Assembly (NCBI GenBank): GCA_947584825.1
Contig: CANPWR010000019.1
Span: 1 to 16,434, forward strand
Direction of reading: 5' to 3'
Length of the DNA stretch: 16,434 nt
Source of the DNA: an uncultured Clostridia bacterium
GTDB taxonomy: Bacteria; Bacillota; Clostridia; Oscillospirales; Ruminococcaceae
The notes beneath the pieces are model-generated. The model searched no databases and was not told the DNA's origin. It saw only the letters and a list, made by a program, of their open reading frames with translations. Position numbers and translations under genes: made by a program. Within the stretch, counting starts at the first letter, position 1; each line of letters opens with the position of its first letter. Positions 6,644 to 14,256 of this stretch are shown one piece after another.

Positions 6644-7381
6644 TTGACTGACAGTTTTCGTGATAAAATTAAACTTCTTCAGAAAATGATCGATGAAAGC
6701 AGGTCTATAGTTTTCTTTGGCGGTGCAGGAGTGTCAACCGAGAGCGGTATACCCGACTTTAGAAGCGTTGACGGATTATATAACCAAAAGTACGATTATC
6801 CGCCTGAGGAAATGCTTTCACATACTTTTTATGTTAATAAGCCTGAGGAATTTTTTAAGTTCTATAAGGACAAAATGCTTGCTATTGATATAAAACCAAA
6901 TCCGGCGCATAAAAAAATTGCCGAGCTTGAGGAAAAGGGTAAGCTTTCCTGTGTTATAACCCAGAACATAGACGGACTTCATCAGGCAGCAGGCAGTAAG
7001 AAGGTATACGAGCTGCACGGCTCGGTCCACAGAAACTATTGTGAGAAATGTCACAAGTTTTTTGATGCGTTATATATAAAGCAAAGCTTGGGTGTTCCGA
7101 TATGTGATGAGTGCGGCGGCAGAGTCAAACCTGATGTAGTTTTGTATGAGGAGGGACTTGACAATAATACCGTTTCGGAAGCAATTTATCATATAGAGCA
7201 GTCGGATATGCTTATTATCGGTGGTACTTCTCTTGTGGTATATCCTGCGGCATCATTAGTAAGGTATTTCAGAGGAAAATATCTGGTTCTTATCAATCGG
7301 GATAAGACTGATATGGACAGCAGTGCCGATTTAGTTATAAATGAAAAAATTGGTGAAACGCTAAGTCAAATAAAAATTTAA
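6644..7381 (+). CDS. Sir2-family NAD-dependent protein deacylase (sirtuin)
   Basis: Complete single-domain sirtuin of 245 aa. The Rossmann NAD site GAGVSTESGIPDFRS is at about residues 26-40. TQNIDGLHQAAG (about 106-117) is followed by the catalytic histidine in ELHGSVH. The zinc module is CEKC with a second CDEC pair. GGTSLVVYPAA and INRD complete the NAD pocket. It should remove acetyl or related acyl groups from lysines using NAD+, producing nicotinamide and O-acyl-ADP-ribose, in the cytoplasm. The closest functional relatives are Bacillus SrtN and CobB-type enzymes. Nothing suggests a fusion to the defence-type SIR2 NADase proteins. The start is TTG. It lies 45 nt behind the WYL regulator and 18 nt ahead of the RuvX gene. 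Confidence 0.95.
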   Translation: MTDSFRDKIKLLQKMIDESRSIVFFGGAGVSTESGIPDFRSVDGLYNQKYDYPPEEMLSHTFYVNKPEEFFKFYKDKMLAIDIKPNPAHKKIAELEEKGKLSCVITQNIDGLHQAAGSKKVYELHGSVHRNYCEKCHKFFDALYIKQSLGVPICDECGGRVKPDVVLYEEGLDNNTVSEAIYHIEQSDMLIIGGTSLVVYPAASLVRYFRGKYLVLINRDKTDMDSSADLVINEKIGETLSQIKI

Positions 7382-7399
7382 CGTGTTGGGAGTAAATTT

Positions 7400-7834
7400 A
7401 TGAAGATCATGGCAGTAGATTACGGTGATGCGAGAACAGGTCTTGCAGTTTGTGACAGAACGGAATTTTTAGCGTCGCCTATAGGAACGATTGAAGAACG
7501 CAACTTCAATGTGCTGGTTACAAAAGTTGCATATATGTCAAGGGAGTATGAGGTAGGGGAAATTGTTGTTGGGCTTCCGCTTAATATGAATGGAAGCTAT
7601 GGTCCTAGAGCGGAAAAATGTAAGCGGTTTGCTGATGCTTTGAATGAACTGGTTGATGTTCCCGTTAATATGTGGGACGAGCGTTCGACAACAGTTTCGG
7701 CACATAATTTTCTTAATGAAACAAACACAAGGGGTAAAAAGAGAAAAGAGGTTGTGGATCAGGTGGCGGCAACGATTATTCTCGAGAGTTATCTTGACTT
7801 CAGAAGAAAGAAAAAAGAAAACGAAAATAAATAG
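7400..7834 (+). CDS. ruvX: RuvX/YqgF-family putative pre-16S rRNA nuclease (Holliday junction resolvase-like)
   Basis: The 144-aa protein has the RNase H-like fold motifs of YqgF. VDYGDARTG carries the first catalytic Asp (D7). IVVGLPLNMNG (about 56-65), WDERSTTV (92-99) and VVDQVAAT with D120 complete the metal site. Family members trim the 5' end of pre-16S rRNA; a Holliday junction role has also been proposed. Length and motifs are standard. GGGAG lies about 7 nt before ATG 7400. It is the last gene of the plus-strand run and is followed by a strong terminator. The basic RRKKK tail is ordinary for the family. Confidence 0.93.
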   Translation: MKIMAVDYGDARTGLAVCDRTEFLASPIGTIEERNFNVLVTKVAYMSREYEVGEIVVGLPLNMNGSYGPRAEKCKRFADALNELVDVPVNMWDERSTTVSAHNFLNETNTRGKKRKEVVDQVAATIILESYLDFRRKKKENENK

Positions 7835-7859
7835 CAGAGTACTTTAAATAAATGAACAT

Positions 7860-7892
7860 AAAAAAGTAGACACAAAAAGTGTCTACTTTTTT
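7860..7892. terminator. Strong bidirectional terminator between ruvX and the GH59 gene
   Basis: A perfect 14-bp stem, AAAAAAGTAGACAC (7860-7873) with GTGTCTACTTTTTT (7879-7892), and an AAAAA loop. Both strands have six U residues at the end of the 3' arm, so it can end both convergent transcripts. Confidence 0.93.
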
Positions 7893-7962
7893 ACTTATAG
7901 AAAATTTATCTATTAAGTTTTTTATGCTTTCTTGAATAAAGAAAATTTGAACGCTGTTATGC

Positions 7963-10900
7963 TTACTTTGTCTTGACTTTTCTTACCTTCTTTATCCAAC
8001 TTCCGTATACCTTATGTGGCTTTCCGTTAGTATCTTTATATGTTGTGTAAGCCCTTACCCGAATAAAGTAAGTCTTCTTACTCTTTATCTTGCCATTCTT
8101 TATTGTAAGCTTTTTCTTTGCAGTATGTTTGTCAAATACTAGCTTTTTGAAGTTCTTTTTCTTCGCTATCTGTACTTCATATCCCTTAGCATTCTTGACC
8201 TTCTTCCAGGAAACAATTATCTTTTTACCCTTTGCTTTTGCTGTAAGCTTTTTGATCTTTGCCTGCTTTATCTTCTTTTCAGCATTAGTTTTTTCTTTAG
8301 CAACTTGAATTAACTTATTATTTGTTGTTGGTGTTACTTTTGCAGGTGTCTTTGTTGATGCTTTTGTTGTTGGTTTAACCGACGGTGCTGCAGGATATTC
8401 TCCTACATGATCTTTTATATCTGCTTTGATCGTCTTGTGTGTTTCACCTAAAACCTCGATGCAGTCAATTATAAAATTGCCGCTTTTTACGGTAATTTTA
8501 ATAGTGTGCTGTCCTTTCGAAAGACCGTTTATAGAATACAGGCTTTGGCGGTATAGCAATCCTGAGGTTAAGGAAATATTTTGTTCTATAGATTCTCCGT
8601 TCATTTCAACATCTATTTCTGCAGTGGTGTTGATTCCGCCTAAGACAAAGTTGATTCCCGTTCCTGTAAATGTATATTCAAGTGTTGCGTTTTCTTCACT
8701 TGTAGCAGCACTTGTCCTGTTATATAGATTAAAGGAATCTCCAACTTTAAGTTTCCAGTCACCGCTATAACTAACAGAGCCGTCAAGCGGATCAATTCTT
8801 TCAACATATGAACTTGCATTTAAACCTGTGAGGCTTTCTGACGCTTCTTCAATCTTGAGATTGTCATATTCAGACATATAAAAACCGCTCTGTAATCCTG
8901 CTCTTCCTGACAAATAAGGATTTTTCGTATCGGTATATCCGTAAATTGCAGTATTATTTATATAGAATACTATTTCGTTTCCGACTGCACTCACCTTAAG
9001 GTTATACCATTTGTTAATGTCAAATCCTCTTATCACACCTTCGCTTACTGCTTTATTGGCTTTCAAGCAAGTGTAGTTACCGTTTATATCTATTTTAATC
9101 CAGTATCCAGACTTGTTGCTTTGTGATACAGCAGAACAAGTTCCCACAGATCTCAGACCTACTCCGGCAGAGTTAGTCTTAGAAGCTTTCGTATCAAGCT
9201 TGACGTCTGCTGAAACACTGTAGTCTGCCCATTCGGTATCACCAAGAGTTGTCGTCGGAACAGCTCCGCCACCCCAGTTGATAGGACTGTTATCACTAGT
9301 TATTTTTTGCTGAAGAACCTTTGAACCGTCCGCTTTTTTAATTACCTCAAATGCTCCTCCGGCATCACAGGTATAGAGCGGTGTTCCTCCTCTTTCCTCT
9401 AGAAACTCATCAGTATAGTTAAAGTCATCAGTGTAGGGAAGGGAAAGATTTGTATTAGTTTCATTCTTCTGGTATTCTGACTTCTCCTCATCGGCATATC
9501 CCTTTTGACCAGTGGTTGTAGTAAGAGTAACAATAGAATACGGCTCAACAGTATATGTAAAGCTTCCGTTTTCAGGAGTTAAGGTACCTGAGTTTTTAAG
9601 CCAGTTTGCATCGTATGTCTGACCCTCATCAGGACCTTTTGTGACCCAAGCTGTCAAAGGAGAATCAGATTTACTAAGATTGCTTATCGAAACATCATAG
9701 GTTCTTTCATTAGATGTGTCGTTTACAAATACCAACGTGTAATCTCCTGTATCTGGATCAGCCAATGTGATGTAATTATTAGTCGTTTTTCCTATGCCAT
9801 GACCGTCTCCTGCAGCAACTCCGTCGCCGTAGCAAGCTCCGTCGACATACTTCATATTATCTGTCTGGAACCTTGTAAAATGCTCCATAATATATGTTCC
9901 TACCTGGACTTCGTAATGTCCGCTCCAAGGCGTATCTGCAAGTATAAGTTGTTTAGGAACATATTGTGCGCCAGTATAATAAGCAGCGACCGCCGGCTGG
10001 AACTCATACATTGTCATTCCGCCGCCTGTTGTTCCACTTTGAGCATACATATTCAATACCCTCAAACCAATTTCAAGCGGTCCGTTGATACCTGTAAGTC
10101 CTGTTCCCATTGCCACATCATCAAGCTTGTCGTTTGATGATGCATTGGTAGCATTTACAGCGTACTTTGGATCAATAGTAACCGAAGATCCTTCTGAATA
10201 CCATATCTCTTTACCATACTCTTTTTTGAGCTTAAGAGCATTTTCACTTGACCATGTTGAGTAGTGAAATCCCAGAACATCGACAGCGTCTCTAAGCTCT
10301 GCGTCCTTCATCATCTCGTCAGCAATTTTATAATGTCCGACTTCGTCGGAAGCAATCAGTTTTATCTTGCTGTAATCATATCTGGCTCCTGCTTCTTCAG
10401 CCGCTGAATCAAGATGATTTCTCAGATACTTGATCCATTCAATATCAGGTTCATTTGTTTCGTTTCTGTCTGCACTGATATAATCAAATTCCAATCCGTA
10501 TTCATCATAAGCGGCGTCCAGCGTATCTTTATACCACTTAAATCTTTTAACCATAAATTCTTCATTGGCAATACCGTTCGCACCGGTCCATTTTGGCGAA
10601 CCCCAGCGCAGCATATCAATAGAAATGTCAGGATTTATAGTTTTTGCATCTGCACACAGATGAAAGCCTGCACCTCGTTTAACATTAGCCTCTTCATTTT
10701 CATCGCGCATCGTTGCAGGTTCTGTTCCCGAGCTTGAATCGCAGTCGGAGCCAAGCTCTATCTTGATATGCGAAAGACCTATTCCCGTTTTCTTATTAAA
10801 CAGATAATTCATTATTTCCCAATAAGCGTCAGGATTCTTTTCTTTATAATCCATAAGAAGTCTTGACGAGTTGTTTGCTGAAACCGCTCCTAATCTGAGC

Positions 10901-11055
10901 GAATCCTCTGTAATATTATTCCCGTCTATTTCGATAGAAAAAGAATTTTCAGCGCCGACCTTTATTTTCTCATTTGACATAGGCATAACCCCCATTACTG
11001 AACAAGTTACTGCAACTGCAGTAATAACGGCAAACATTTTTAAAACTTTCAACAT
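7963..11055 (-). CDS. Secreted GH59 (galactocerebrosidase-family) glycoside hydrolase with LamG-like, CBM-like and Fn3-like domains
   Basis: About 1030 aa with a signal peptide (residues 1 to about 35). The GH59 barrel starts with LRLGAVSANNSSRLL. Its probable acid/base Glu is in DRNETNE (about E199) and its nucleophile in IWYSEGSS (about E288). TPWSGHYEV (about 375-383) and EHFTRFQ follow, all recognisable in human GALC. A beta-sandwich, a LamG-like domain with family-specific RGGTPLYTCDAGGAF (about 540-745), and a jelly-roll CBM-like domain (about 750-875) come next. A Thr/Pro/Lys linker leads to a very basic Fn3-like C-terminal domain (about 933-1030). It should cleave beta-galactosyl bonds in glycolipids or glycans outside the cell. 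The exact substrate is unknown. ATG 11055 is 9 nt from GGAGG; the ATG at 11061 is only 3 nt away. It lies downstream of an AraC-type gene that probably controls it. Confidence 0.87.
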   Translation of the reverse strand: MLKVLKMFAVITAVAVTCSVMGVMPMSNEKIKVGAENSFSIEIDGNNITEDSLRLGAVSANNSSRLLMDYKEKNPDAYWEIMNYLFNKKTGIGLSHIKIELGSDCDSSSGTEPATMRDENEEANVKRGAGFHLCADAKTINPDISIDMLRWGSPKWTGANGIANEEFMVKRFKWYKDTLDAAYDEYGLEFDYISADRNETNEPDIEWIKYLRNHLDSAAEEAGARYDYSKIKLIASDEVGHYKIADEMMKDAELRDAVDVLGFHYSTWSSENALKLKKEYGKEIWYSEGSSVTIDPKYAVNATNASSNDKLDDVAMGTGLTGINGPLEIGLRVLNMYAQSGTTGGGMTMYEFQPAVAAYYTGAQYVPKQLILADTPWSGHYEVQVGTYIMEHFTRFQTDNMKYVDGACYGDGVAAGDGHGIGKTTNNYITLADPDTGDYTLVFVNDTSNERTYDVSISNLSKSDSPLTAWVTKGPDEGQTYDANWLKNSGTLTPENGSFTYTVEPYSIVTLTTTTGQKGYADEEKSEYQKNETNTNLSLPYTDDFNYTDEFLEERGGTPLYTCDAGGAFEVIKKADGSKVLQQKITSDNSPINWGGGAVPTTTLGDTEWADYSVSADVKLDTKASKTNSAGVGLRSVGTCSAVSQSNKSGYWIKIDINGNYTCLKANKAVSEGVIRGFDINKWYNLKVSAVGNEIVFYINNTAIYGYTDTKNPYLSGRAGLQSGFYMSEYDNLKIEEASESLTGLNASSYVERIDPLDGSVSYSGDWKLKVGDSFNLYNRTSAATSEENATLEYTFTGTGINFVLGGINTTAEIDVEMNGESIEQNISLTSGLLYRQSLYSINGLSKGQHTIKITVKSGNFIIDCIEVLGETHKTIKADIKDHVGEYPAAPSVKPTTKASTKTPAKVTPTTNNKLIQVAKEKTNAEKKIKQAKIKKLTAKAKGKKIIVSWKKVKNAKGYEVQIAKKKNFKKLVFDKHTAKKKLTIKNGKIKSKKTYFIRVRAYTTYKDTNGKPHKVYGSWIKKVRKVKTK

Positions 11056-11073
11056 AGCCATTCACCTCCAAAT

Positions 11074-11104
11074 AATTATAATATTATTATATCACTTTAT
11101 AATT
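11074..11104. promoter_or_regulatory. AT-rich inverted repeat over a -10-like element upstream of the GH59 gene
   Basis: AATTATAA (11074-11081) is the exact complement of TTATAATT (11097-11104), with 15 nt between. Inside lies a minus-strand TATAAT (11086-11091). The -35 position carries only TATTTT. This pattern suits an activator-dependent promoter, but AT richness makes chance repeats likely. Confidence 0.35.
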
Positions 11105-11127
11105 ACAAAAAATATATAGAACTTGCT

Positions 11128-11943
11128 TTATTTTGCATATTTTTTGCTGTTTGAAAAAAGCTGTTTTCTAAACTTGTTCGGTGAAATATTATATTGTTCA
11201 CCAAACTTCTTTATCATATAGCTTGTACTCGTAAATCCGCATTTTTCAGCAATATCTGAAACTGAAAAGTCAGGATCATGCAATAAATTATAAGCCTTTG
11301 AAAGACGAGTAAAGGTCAAAAACTGTCTTGGTGACATACCTGTCTGTTCTTTAAATATATGGCTCAAGTAAAACTTGCTTACAAAATACTTATCGGCAAT
11401 ATCAGAAATGGAAATTTGCTGCTCATAATTTTCTTGTAAATATCTTTGAACATCAGACACTAATTTATTAGGTTTTTTTATATTATTACTTAGAAATTTT
11501 GTATTTCTCAATATTTTCGCAAGAAGCTGTGTTACAACAGAGATAATAATATCTTCAGATAATAAATCAGTTGATTCTGTTTCTTTTTTTATAATATTTA
11601 AATATTCATGACATTCAAAATCATCTTTTGCTATGATCGGCTCATTTATTGTAATTCCAATTAAAATATTATAAATAAAGTCAGAATAGTACTCTTTTGA
11701 ATAAAGCCACGGATTAAGAAAAACTAATGTGCGTTTATAGCACGTTGGATCAATAATTGAAATTTTATGATTCAATCCACTGGGGATTATATATAGCATG
11801 CCGTCTTTTAATTCATATTTTTTATTTTCACATATTAAATTTATATTACCTTTATGTAAATACATTATTTCACAGGATATATGTTTATGTTCAGGAAAAC
11901 GAATAATATTATCATAAAAACCAATATGCTCAATACAGCTCAT
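11128..11943 (-). CDS. AraC-family transcriptional regulator
   Basis: The N-terminal half (about residues 1-150) is a cupin-like sensor, with ISCEIMYLHKGNINLICEN followed by YELKDGMLYIIPSG. The C-terminal half (about 168-265) is the double-HTH AraC domain. Helices ISISDIADKYFVSKFYLSHI and the block GMSPRQFLTFTRL are followed by FSVSDIAEKCGFTSTSYMIKKF and NISPNKFR. Such proteins usually activate sugar-use genes on binding a glycan breakdown product. The gene is 72 nt upstream of the GH59 gene on the same strand, so that gene is its probable target. The frame extends to a TTG at 11961 without a ribosome binding site. ATG 11943, with GAGGA about 11 nt upstream, is preferred (271 aa). A good extended -10 promoter lies upstream. 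Confidence 0.92.
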   Translation of the reverse strand: MSCIEHIGFYDNIIRFPEHKHISCEIMYLHKGNINLICENKKYELKDGMLYIIPSGLNHKISIIDPTCYKRTLVFLNPWLYSKEYYSDFIYNILIGITINEPIIAKDDFECHEYLNIIKKETESTDLLSEDIIISVVTQLLAKILRNTKFLSNNIKKPNKLVSDVQRYLQENYEQQISISDIADKYFVSKFYLSHIFKEQTGMSPRQFLTFTRLSKAYNLLHDPDFSVSDIAEKCGFTSTSYMIKKFGEQYNISPNKFRKQLFSNSKKYAK

Positions 11944-11996
11944 ATATATCACTGTCCTCAATAATCTAAATATCTAATATGTTTGTTTATATAATC

Positions 11997-12025
11997 ATTT
12001 TATCATATAAAGTAAATTGAAACAA
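11997..12025 (-). promoter_or_regulatory. Promoter of the AraC-type regulator gene
   Basis: On the minus strand TTGTTT (12020-12025), a 17-nt spacer and TAAAAT (11997-12002), preceded by TATGA, form an extended -10 promoter. The leader to ATG 11943 would be about 47 nt. Confidence 0.55.
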
Positions 12026-12085
12026 GTATTAAACGGTTAAAGAAAGTATTAGTATAAAATCTATCAACGGGAAAATAATAACTTT

Positions 12086-12469
12086 ATGAAAATAAAAAAT
12101 AAGTTCAAAAATTTAAAATACAGTAAAGCATACTACTATGTCGTAGGCGGTGTAACCGGTATAGCCAACGGACTTTTCGGTTCAGGAGGGGGAATGTTAA
12201 GCGTACCTCTTTTAGAAAGCACAGGCCTTGAAGCAAAGAAGGCTCATGCTTCTTCAATAGCAATAACACTTCCGTTGTCTGTTATTAGCACCGTTATATA
12301 TTCGCTAAAAGGTCACATCAACTATTCTCTTGCACTGAAATTCGTACCTTTAGGTATATTAGGAGCAGTTGTCGGAAGCTGGCTTTTGAAAAATATCTCT
12401 AATAAAATACTCAAAAAAATATTCGGAATTATTCTGATAATTTCGGGAATTAGGATGTTGATACTATGA
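12086..12469 (+). CDS. TauE/SafE-family transporter, N-terminal-type half
   Basis: The 127-aa protein has about four membrane segments (approximately 17-40, 54-73, 79-101, 108-127). The family's first-helix signature GVTGIANGLFGSGGGMLSVPLL is followed by KKAHASSIAI. TauE/SafE (DUF81) exporters are normally about 250 aa, made of two such repeats, and carry sulfite, sulfonates or other small organic anions. Here the first repeat stands alone. Its stop overlaps the start of the second half by 4 nt (ATGA), so the two are translationally coupled and probably form a heterodimer. The ribosome binding site is weak: GGGA is about 15 nt before the ATG. A TATAAA (12053-12058) could serve as -10. The strongly basic N-terminus predicts a cytoplasmic N-end. 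The substrate cannot be inferred. Confidence 0.82.
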   Translation: MKIKNKFKNLKYSKAYYYVVGGVTGIANGLFGSGGGMLSVPLLESTGLEAKKAHASSIAITLPLSVISTVIYSLKGHINYSLALKFVPLGILGAVVGSWLLKNISNKILKKIFGIILIISGIRMLIL

Positions 12470-12849
12470 GCATTTTTGTTATTGCAGTTGTTTCATTTTT
12501 AACGGGTCTTATAGCTTCTCTCGGTCTGGGAGGCGGAATGGTGCTTATTATTTATCTTGCAATTTTCACAGGAATGGGACAGCTTGAAGCACAGGGAATA
12601 AACCTTATTTTCTTTATACCTATAGCTTTGATCTCAATAATATTGCACACTAGATCGAAGCTGATAATTTGGAAAAAAATAATCCCGTCAATTATAACGG
12701 GAGCGATAGCAGCACTTTTATTCAGCTTTATTGCGAGTATGCTGGGGTCGGAAATTCTATCAAAAATATTTTCTGTATTCATAATAATAATTGGTATAAG
12801 AGAGCTTATTAAAAAATCAAATAAAGAAAATACCAATAATAATATATAA
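12466..12849 (+). CDS. TauE/SafE-family transporter, C-terminal-type half
   Basis: The second 127-aa four-helix protein has its own repeat signature, TGLIASLGLGGGMVLIIYL (about residues 13-31), and QLEAQGINLIFFIPIALI. The hydrophilic segment HTRSKLIIWKK links helices 2 and 3, and there is a polar Asn-rich tail. It starts within the stop of the preceding half-gene. Equal length and matching motifs show that the two are diverged copies of the same 4-helix unit, rather than one gene broken by a frameshift. Each has a complete start and stop, and the second a clean N-terminus. Together they would rebuild an 8-helix transporter. The partner is the upstream gene; the transported substrate is unknown. 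A terminator follows. Confidence 0.82.
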   Translation: MSIFVIAVVSFLTGLIASLGLGGGMVLIIYLAIFTGMGQLEAQGINLIFFIPIALISIILHTRSKLIIWKKIIPSIITGAIAALLFSFIASMLGSEILSKIFSVFIIIIGIRELIKKSNKENTNNNI

Positions 12850-12865
12850 AATTATTTAATATAAA

Positions 12866-12894
12866 AACCAGAGAGACACACAGACTCTCTGGTT
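12866..12894. terminator. Terminator between the TauE/SafE pair and the DUF218 gene
   Basis: AACCAGAGAG (12866-12875) pairs with CTCTCTGGTT (12885-12894), a 10-bp stem with a 9-nt loop. On the minus strand the stem is followed by TTTATATT, a good end for the spoIIID operon. On the plus strand the U tract is poor. Confidence 0.75.
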
Positions 12895-12898
12895 ATCG

Positions 12899-13807
12899 CT
12901 ATTTTAAGAATATTTCCTGAAAAAGACCCATCCATTCTCTCAGCCAGTAATAGGGTAAGTCTATCTTTGTTGTCTTTGCATAAACAGAATACGCATTTAT
13001 TCCCTGTTTGTTTGCTATTATAGAAGCACGGTATTCGTGAAATCCGTCTGTGACGATGGTAATATCTTTCGGTAAATTCATTTGCTCGATAATTTCATAT
13101 GAGAACTTTATATTTTCATATGTGTTTGTTGCCTTGTCCTCTTTAATAATTCTGTTCGGAGATATTCCCAAATCTACAAGGTAGTTGTACATACAATCTG
13201 CTTCGGTAATTCTCTCATCAGGTCCCTGACCGCCTGTAACTATGCACTTGATGTTCTTGTTTTCAGACAAATAGTCATATGCCGCTTCTAATCTGTGGCG
13301 AAGCATTTTACTAGGGTGATATTTGTTTACCTTGCAACCGAGAACGACAACGGTTGTTTCCTTATCGGGATAGTTTTTGTAAGCCGAAACCATTTTTATT
13401 GAAATGAAAATACACCAGAAAACAGATATTAAAATCAAAGCAGCCAGAAAGATAAGCAAGATACGTCCGCCGATATTATGCCATAGCTTTATTATAAGCC
13501 GTAAAACATAATCCCAGAATAGCGTAATAAGAATTAAACAAATAGTTATCCCTAAGCCGACTACATTTCCGATATTGCTTATATGTTTATAAAACGGAAG
13601 TATAAAAACCACTAAAAAAGCAATTTCAATAAGTAATATTATAAACCTTACTGCATTTTGTAACATAATAATATCCCCTAATCTTGATAAATCAATTATA
13701 AAGGGGAATAAAAATAATGTCAAGATAAGAATTTTTCCGACATAAAACCTTATTGGTTTTTTAATAAAATATCCCCGTTGTTTCGGGGATAAATGAGATT
13801 TATTCAT
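12899..13807 (-). CDS. DUF218/YdcF-family membrane protein
   Basis: The 302-aa protein has four N-terminal membrane helices (about 22-40, 52-72, 82-105, 115-138). A cytoplasmic or extracytoplasmic DUF218 domain follows (about 150-300), with TVVVLGCKV, TGGQGPDERITEADCMYNYL, DKATNTYENI and TDGFHEYRA, all standard for YdcF/SanA/ElyC proteins. These are linked to cell-envelope maintenance in bacteria (ElyC, SanA), though their biochemical activity is not settled. ATG 13807 overlaps the end of spoIIID by 8 nt and has no independent ribosome binding site, so it is probably translated by coupling. That makes expression in the mother cell during sporulation plausible. A terminator follows. Confidence 0.88.
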   Translation of the reverse strand: MNKSHLSPKQRGYFIKKPIRFYVGKILILTLFLFPFIIDLSRLGDIIMLQNAVRFIILLIEIAFLVVFILPFYKHISNIGNVVGLGITICLILITLFWDYVLRLIIKLWHNIGGRILLIFLAALILISVFWCIFISIKMVSAYKNYPDKETTVVVLGCKVNKYHPSKMLRHRLEAAYDYLSENKNIKCIVTGGQGPDERITEADCMYNYLVDLGISPNRIIKEDKATNTYENIKFSYEIIEQMNLPKDITIVTDGFHEYRASIIANKQGINAYSVYAKTTKIDLPYYWLREWMGLFQEIFLK

Positions 13808-14081
13808 CAGAATTTAAATTGCTTTTAAGCTTTTGTTCCTCGTATTTGTGTTTAGTTGCCATGCCACCTCTTATATGTCTTTCGCTTTTATTAAAGTCAA
13901 GGATCTTTTTTACCTCTTTATACAATTGAGGTTTTATTTTTTTCAGCTTTTCACTCACGTCCTTATGCACTGTGCTTTTACTGATACCGAATGCTTTCGC
14001 ACAAGCCCTTACTGTGCATTTGTTATCAACTATGTATTGTCCTAGTATTATTGAACGGTCTGTATCTCCTGAAAAATTCAT
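13800..14081 (-). CDS. spoIIID: Sporulation transcriptional regulator SpoIIID
   Basis: The 93-aa protein equals the Bacillus SpoIIID length and matches it along most of its sequence: LGQYIVDNKCTVRACAKAFG, SKSTVHKDVSEKL, EVKKILDFNKSERHIRGG and MATKHKY. The HTH lies at about residues 18-45 and the basic tail contacts DNA. SpoIIID acts in the mother cell after engulfment begins, repressing and activating many sigma-E genes. The frame opens at a TTG (14090) with no room for a ribosome binding site. ATG 14081 is 9 nt from GGGAG and is preferred. It is followed, with an 8-nt overlap, by a DUF218 membrane gene. Its presence shows that the organism is or recently was a spore former. Confidence 0.95.
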   Translation of the reverse strand: MNFSGDTDRSIILGQYIVDNKCTVRACAKAFGISKSTVHKDVSEKLKKIKPQLYKEVKKILDFNKSERHIRGGMATKHKYEEQKLKSNLNSDE

Positions 14082-14113
14082 AATACCCAACTCCCTGATG
14101 TCGCTTTTTTTAA

Positions 14114-14142
14114 TATATATGCGAGTTGGTTTATTATCATTC
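14114..14142 (-). promoter_or_regulatory. Candidate sigma-E-type promoter of spoIIID
   Basis: On the minus strand GAATGAT (14136-14142), a 14-nt spacer and CATATATA (14114-14121) resemble the mother-cell sigma-E pattern (KMATATT, 14-15 nt, CATACAMT). Spacing is right, hexamers are imperfect, and the AT-rich background weakens the case. spoIIID is sigma-E dependent in Bacillus. Confidence 0.4.
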
Positions 14143-14184
14143 TAAAAAGCCGAAATTAATTACAGTTATTATTTGTTTCTGAGT

Positions 14185-14213
14185 TTGACAAGCCTTTTGC
14201 TTGAGGGTATAAT
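14185..14213 (+). promoter_or_regulatory. Consensus sigma-A promoter of queH
   Basis: TTGACA (14185-14190), exactly 17 nt and TATAAT (14208-14213) form a perfect vegetative promoter. The start near 14220 gives a leader of about 37 nt to the queH ATG. Confidence 0.9.
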
Positions 14214-14256
14214 TACGTTAATAATAATTCATTGTTGTGAACGGAGTTAAAGTGTA

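Noticed and set aside
5582..7381. Possible SIR2/WYL antiphage defence system
   Set aside because: The Sir2 protein is a short, complete, zinc-binding deacylase with the catalytic histidine, unlike the fused SIR2 NADases of defence systems. No effector, nuclease fusion or mobile-element context is present.
7963..10737. Long open frames on the plus strand opposite the GH59 gene (for example 9799-10137 and 10414-10737)
   Set aside because: They are antisense shadows with no ribosome binding sites, family motifs or sensible composition, lying within a continuous, well-supported minus-strand gene.
12086..12849. One TauE/SafE gene broken by a frameshift
   Set aside because: Each half has its own start, stop and repeat signature, the overlap is the classic ATGA, and the two are equal in length.
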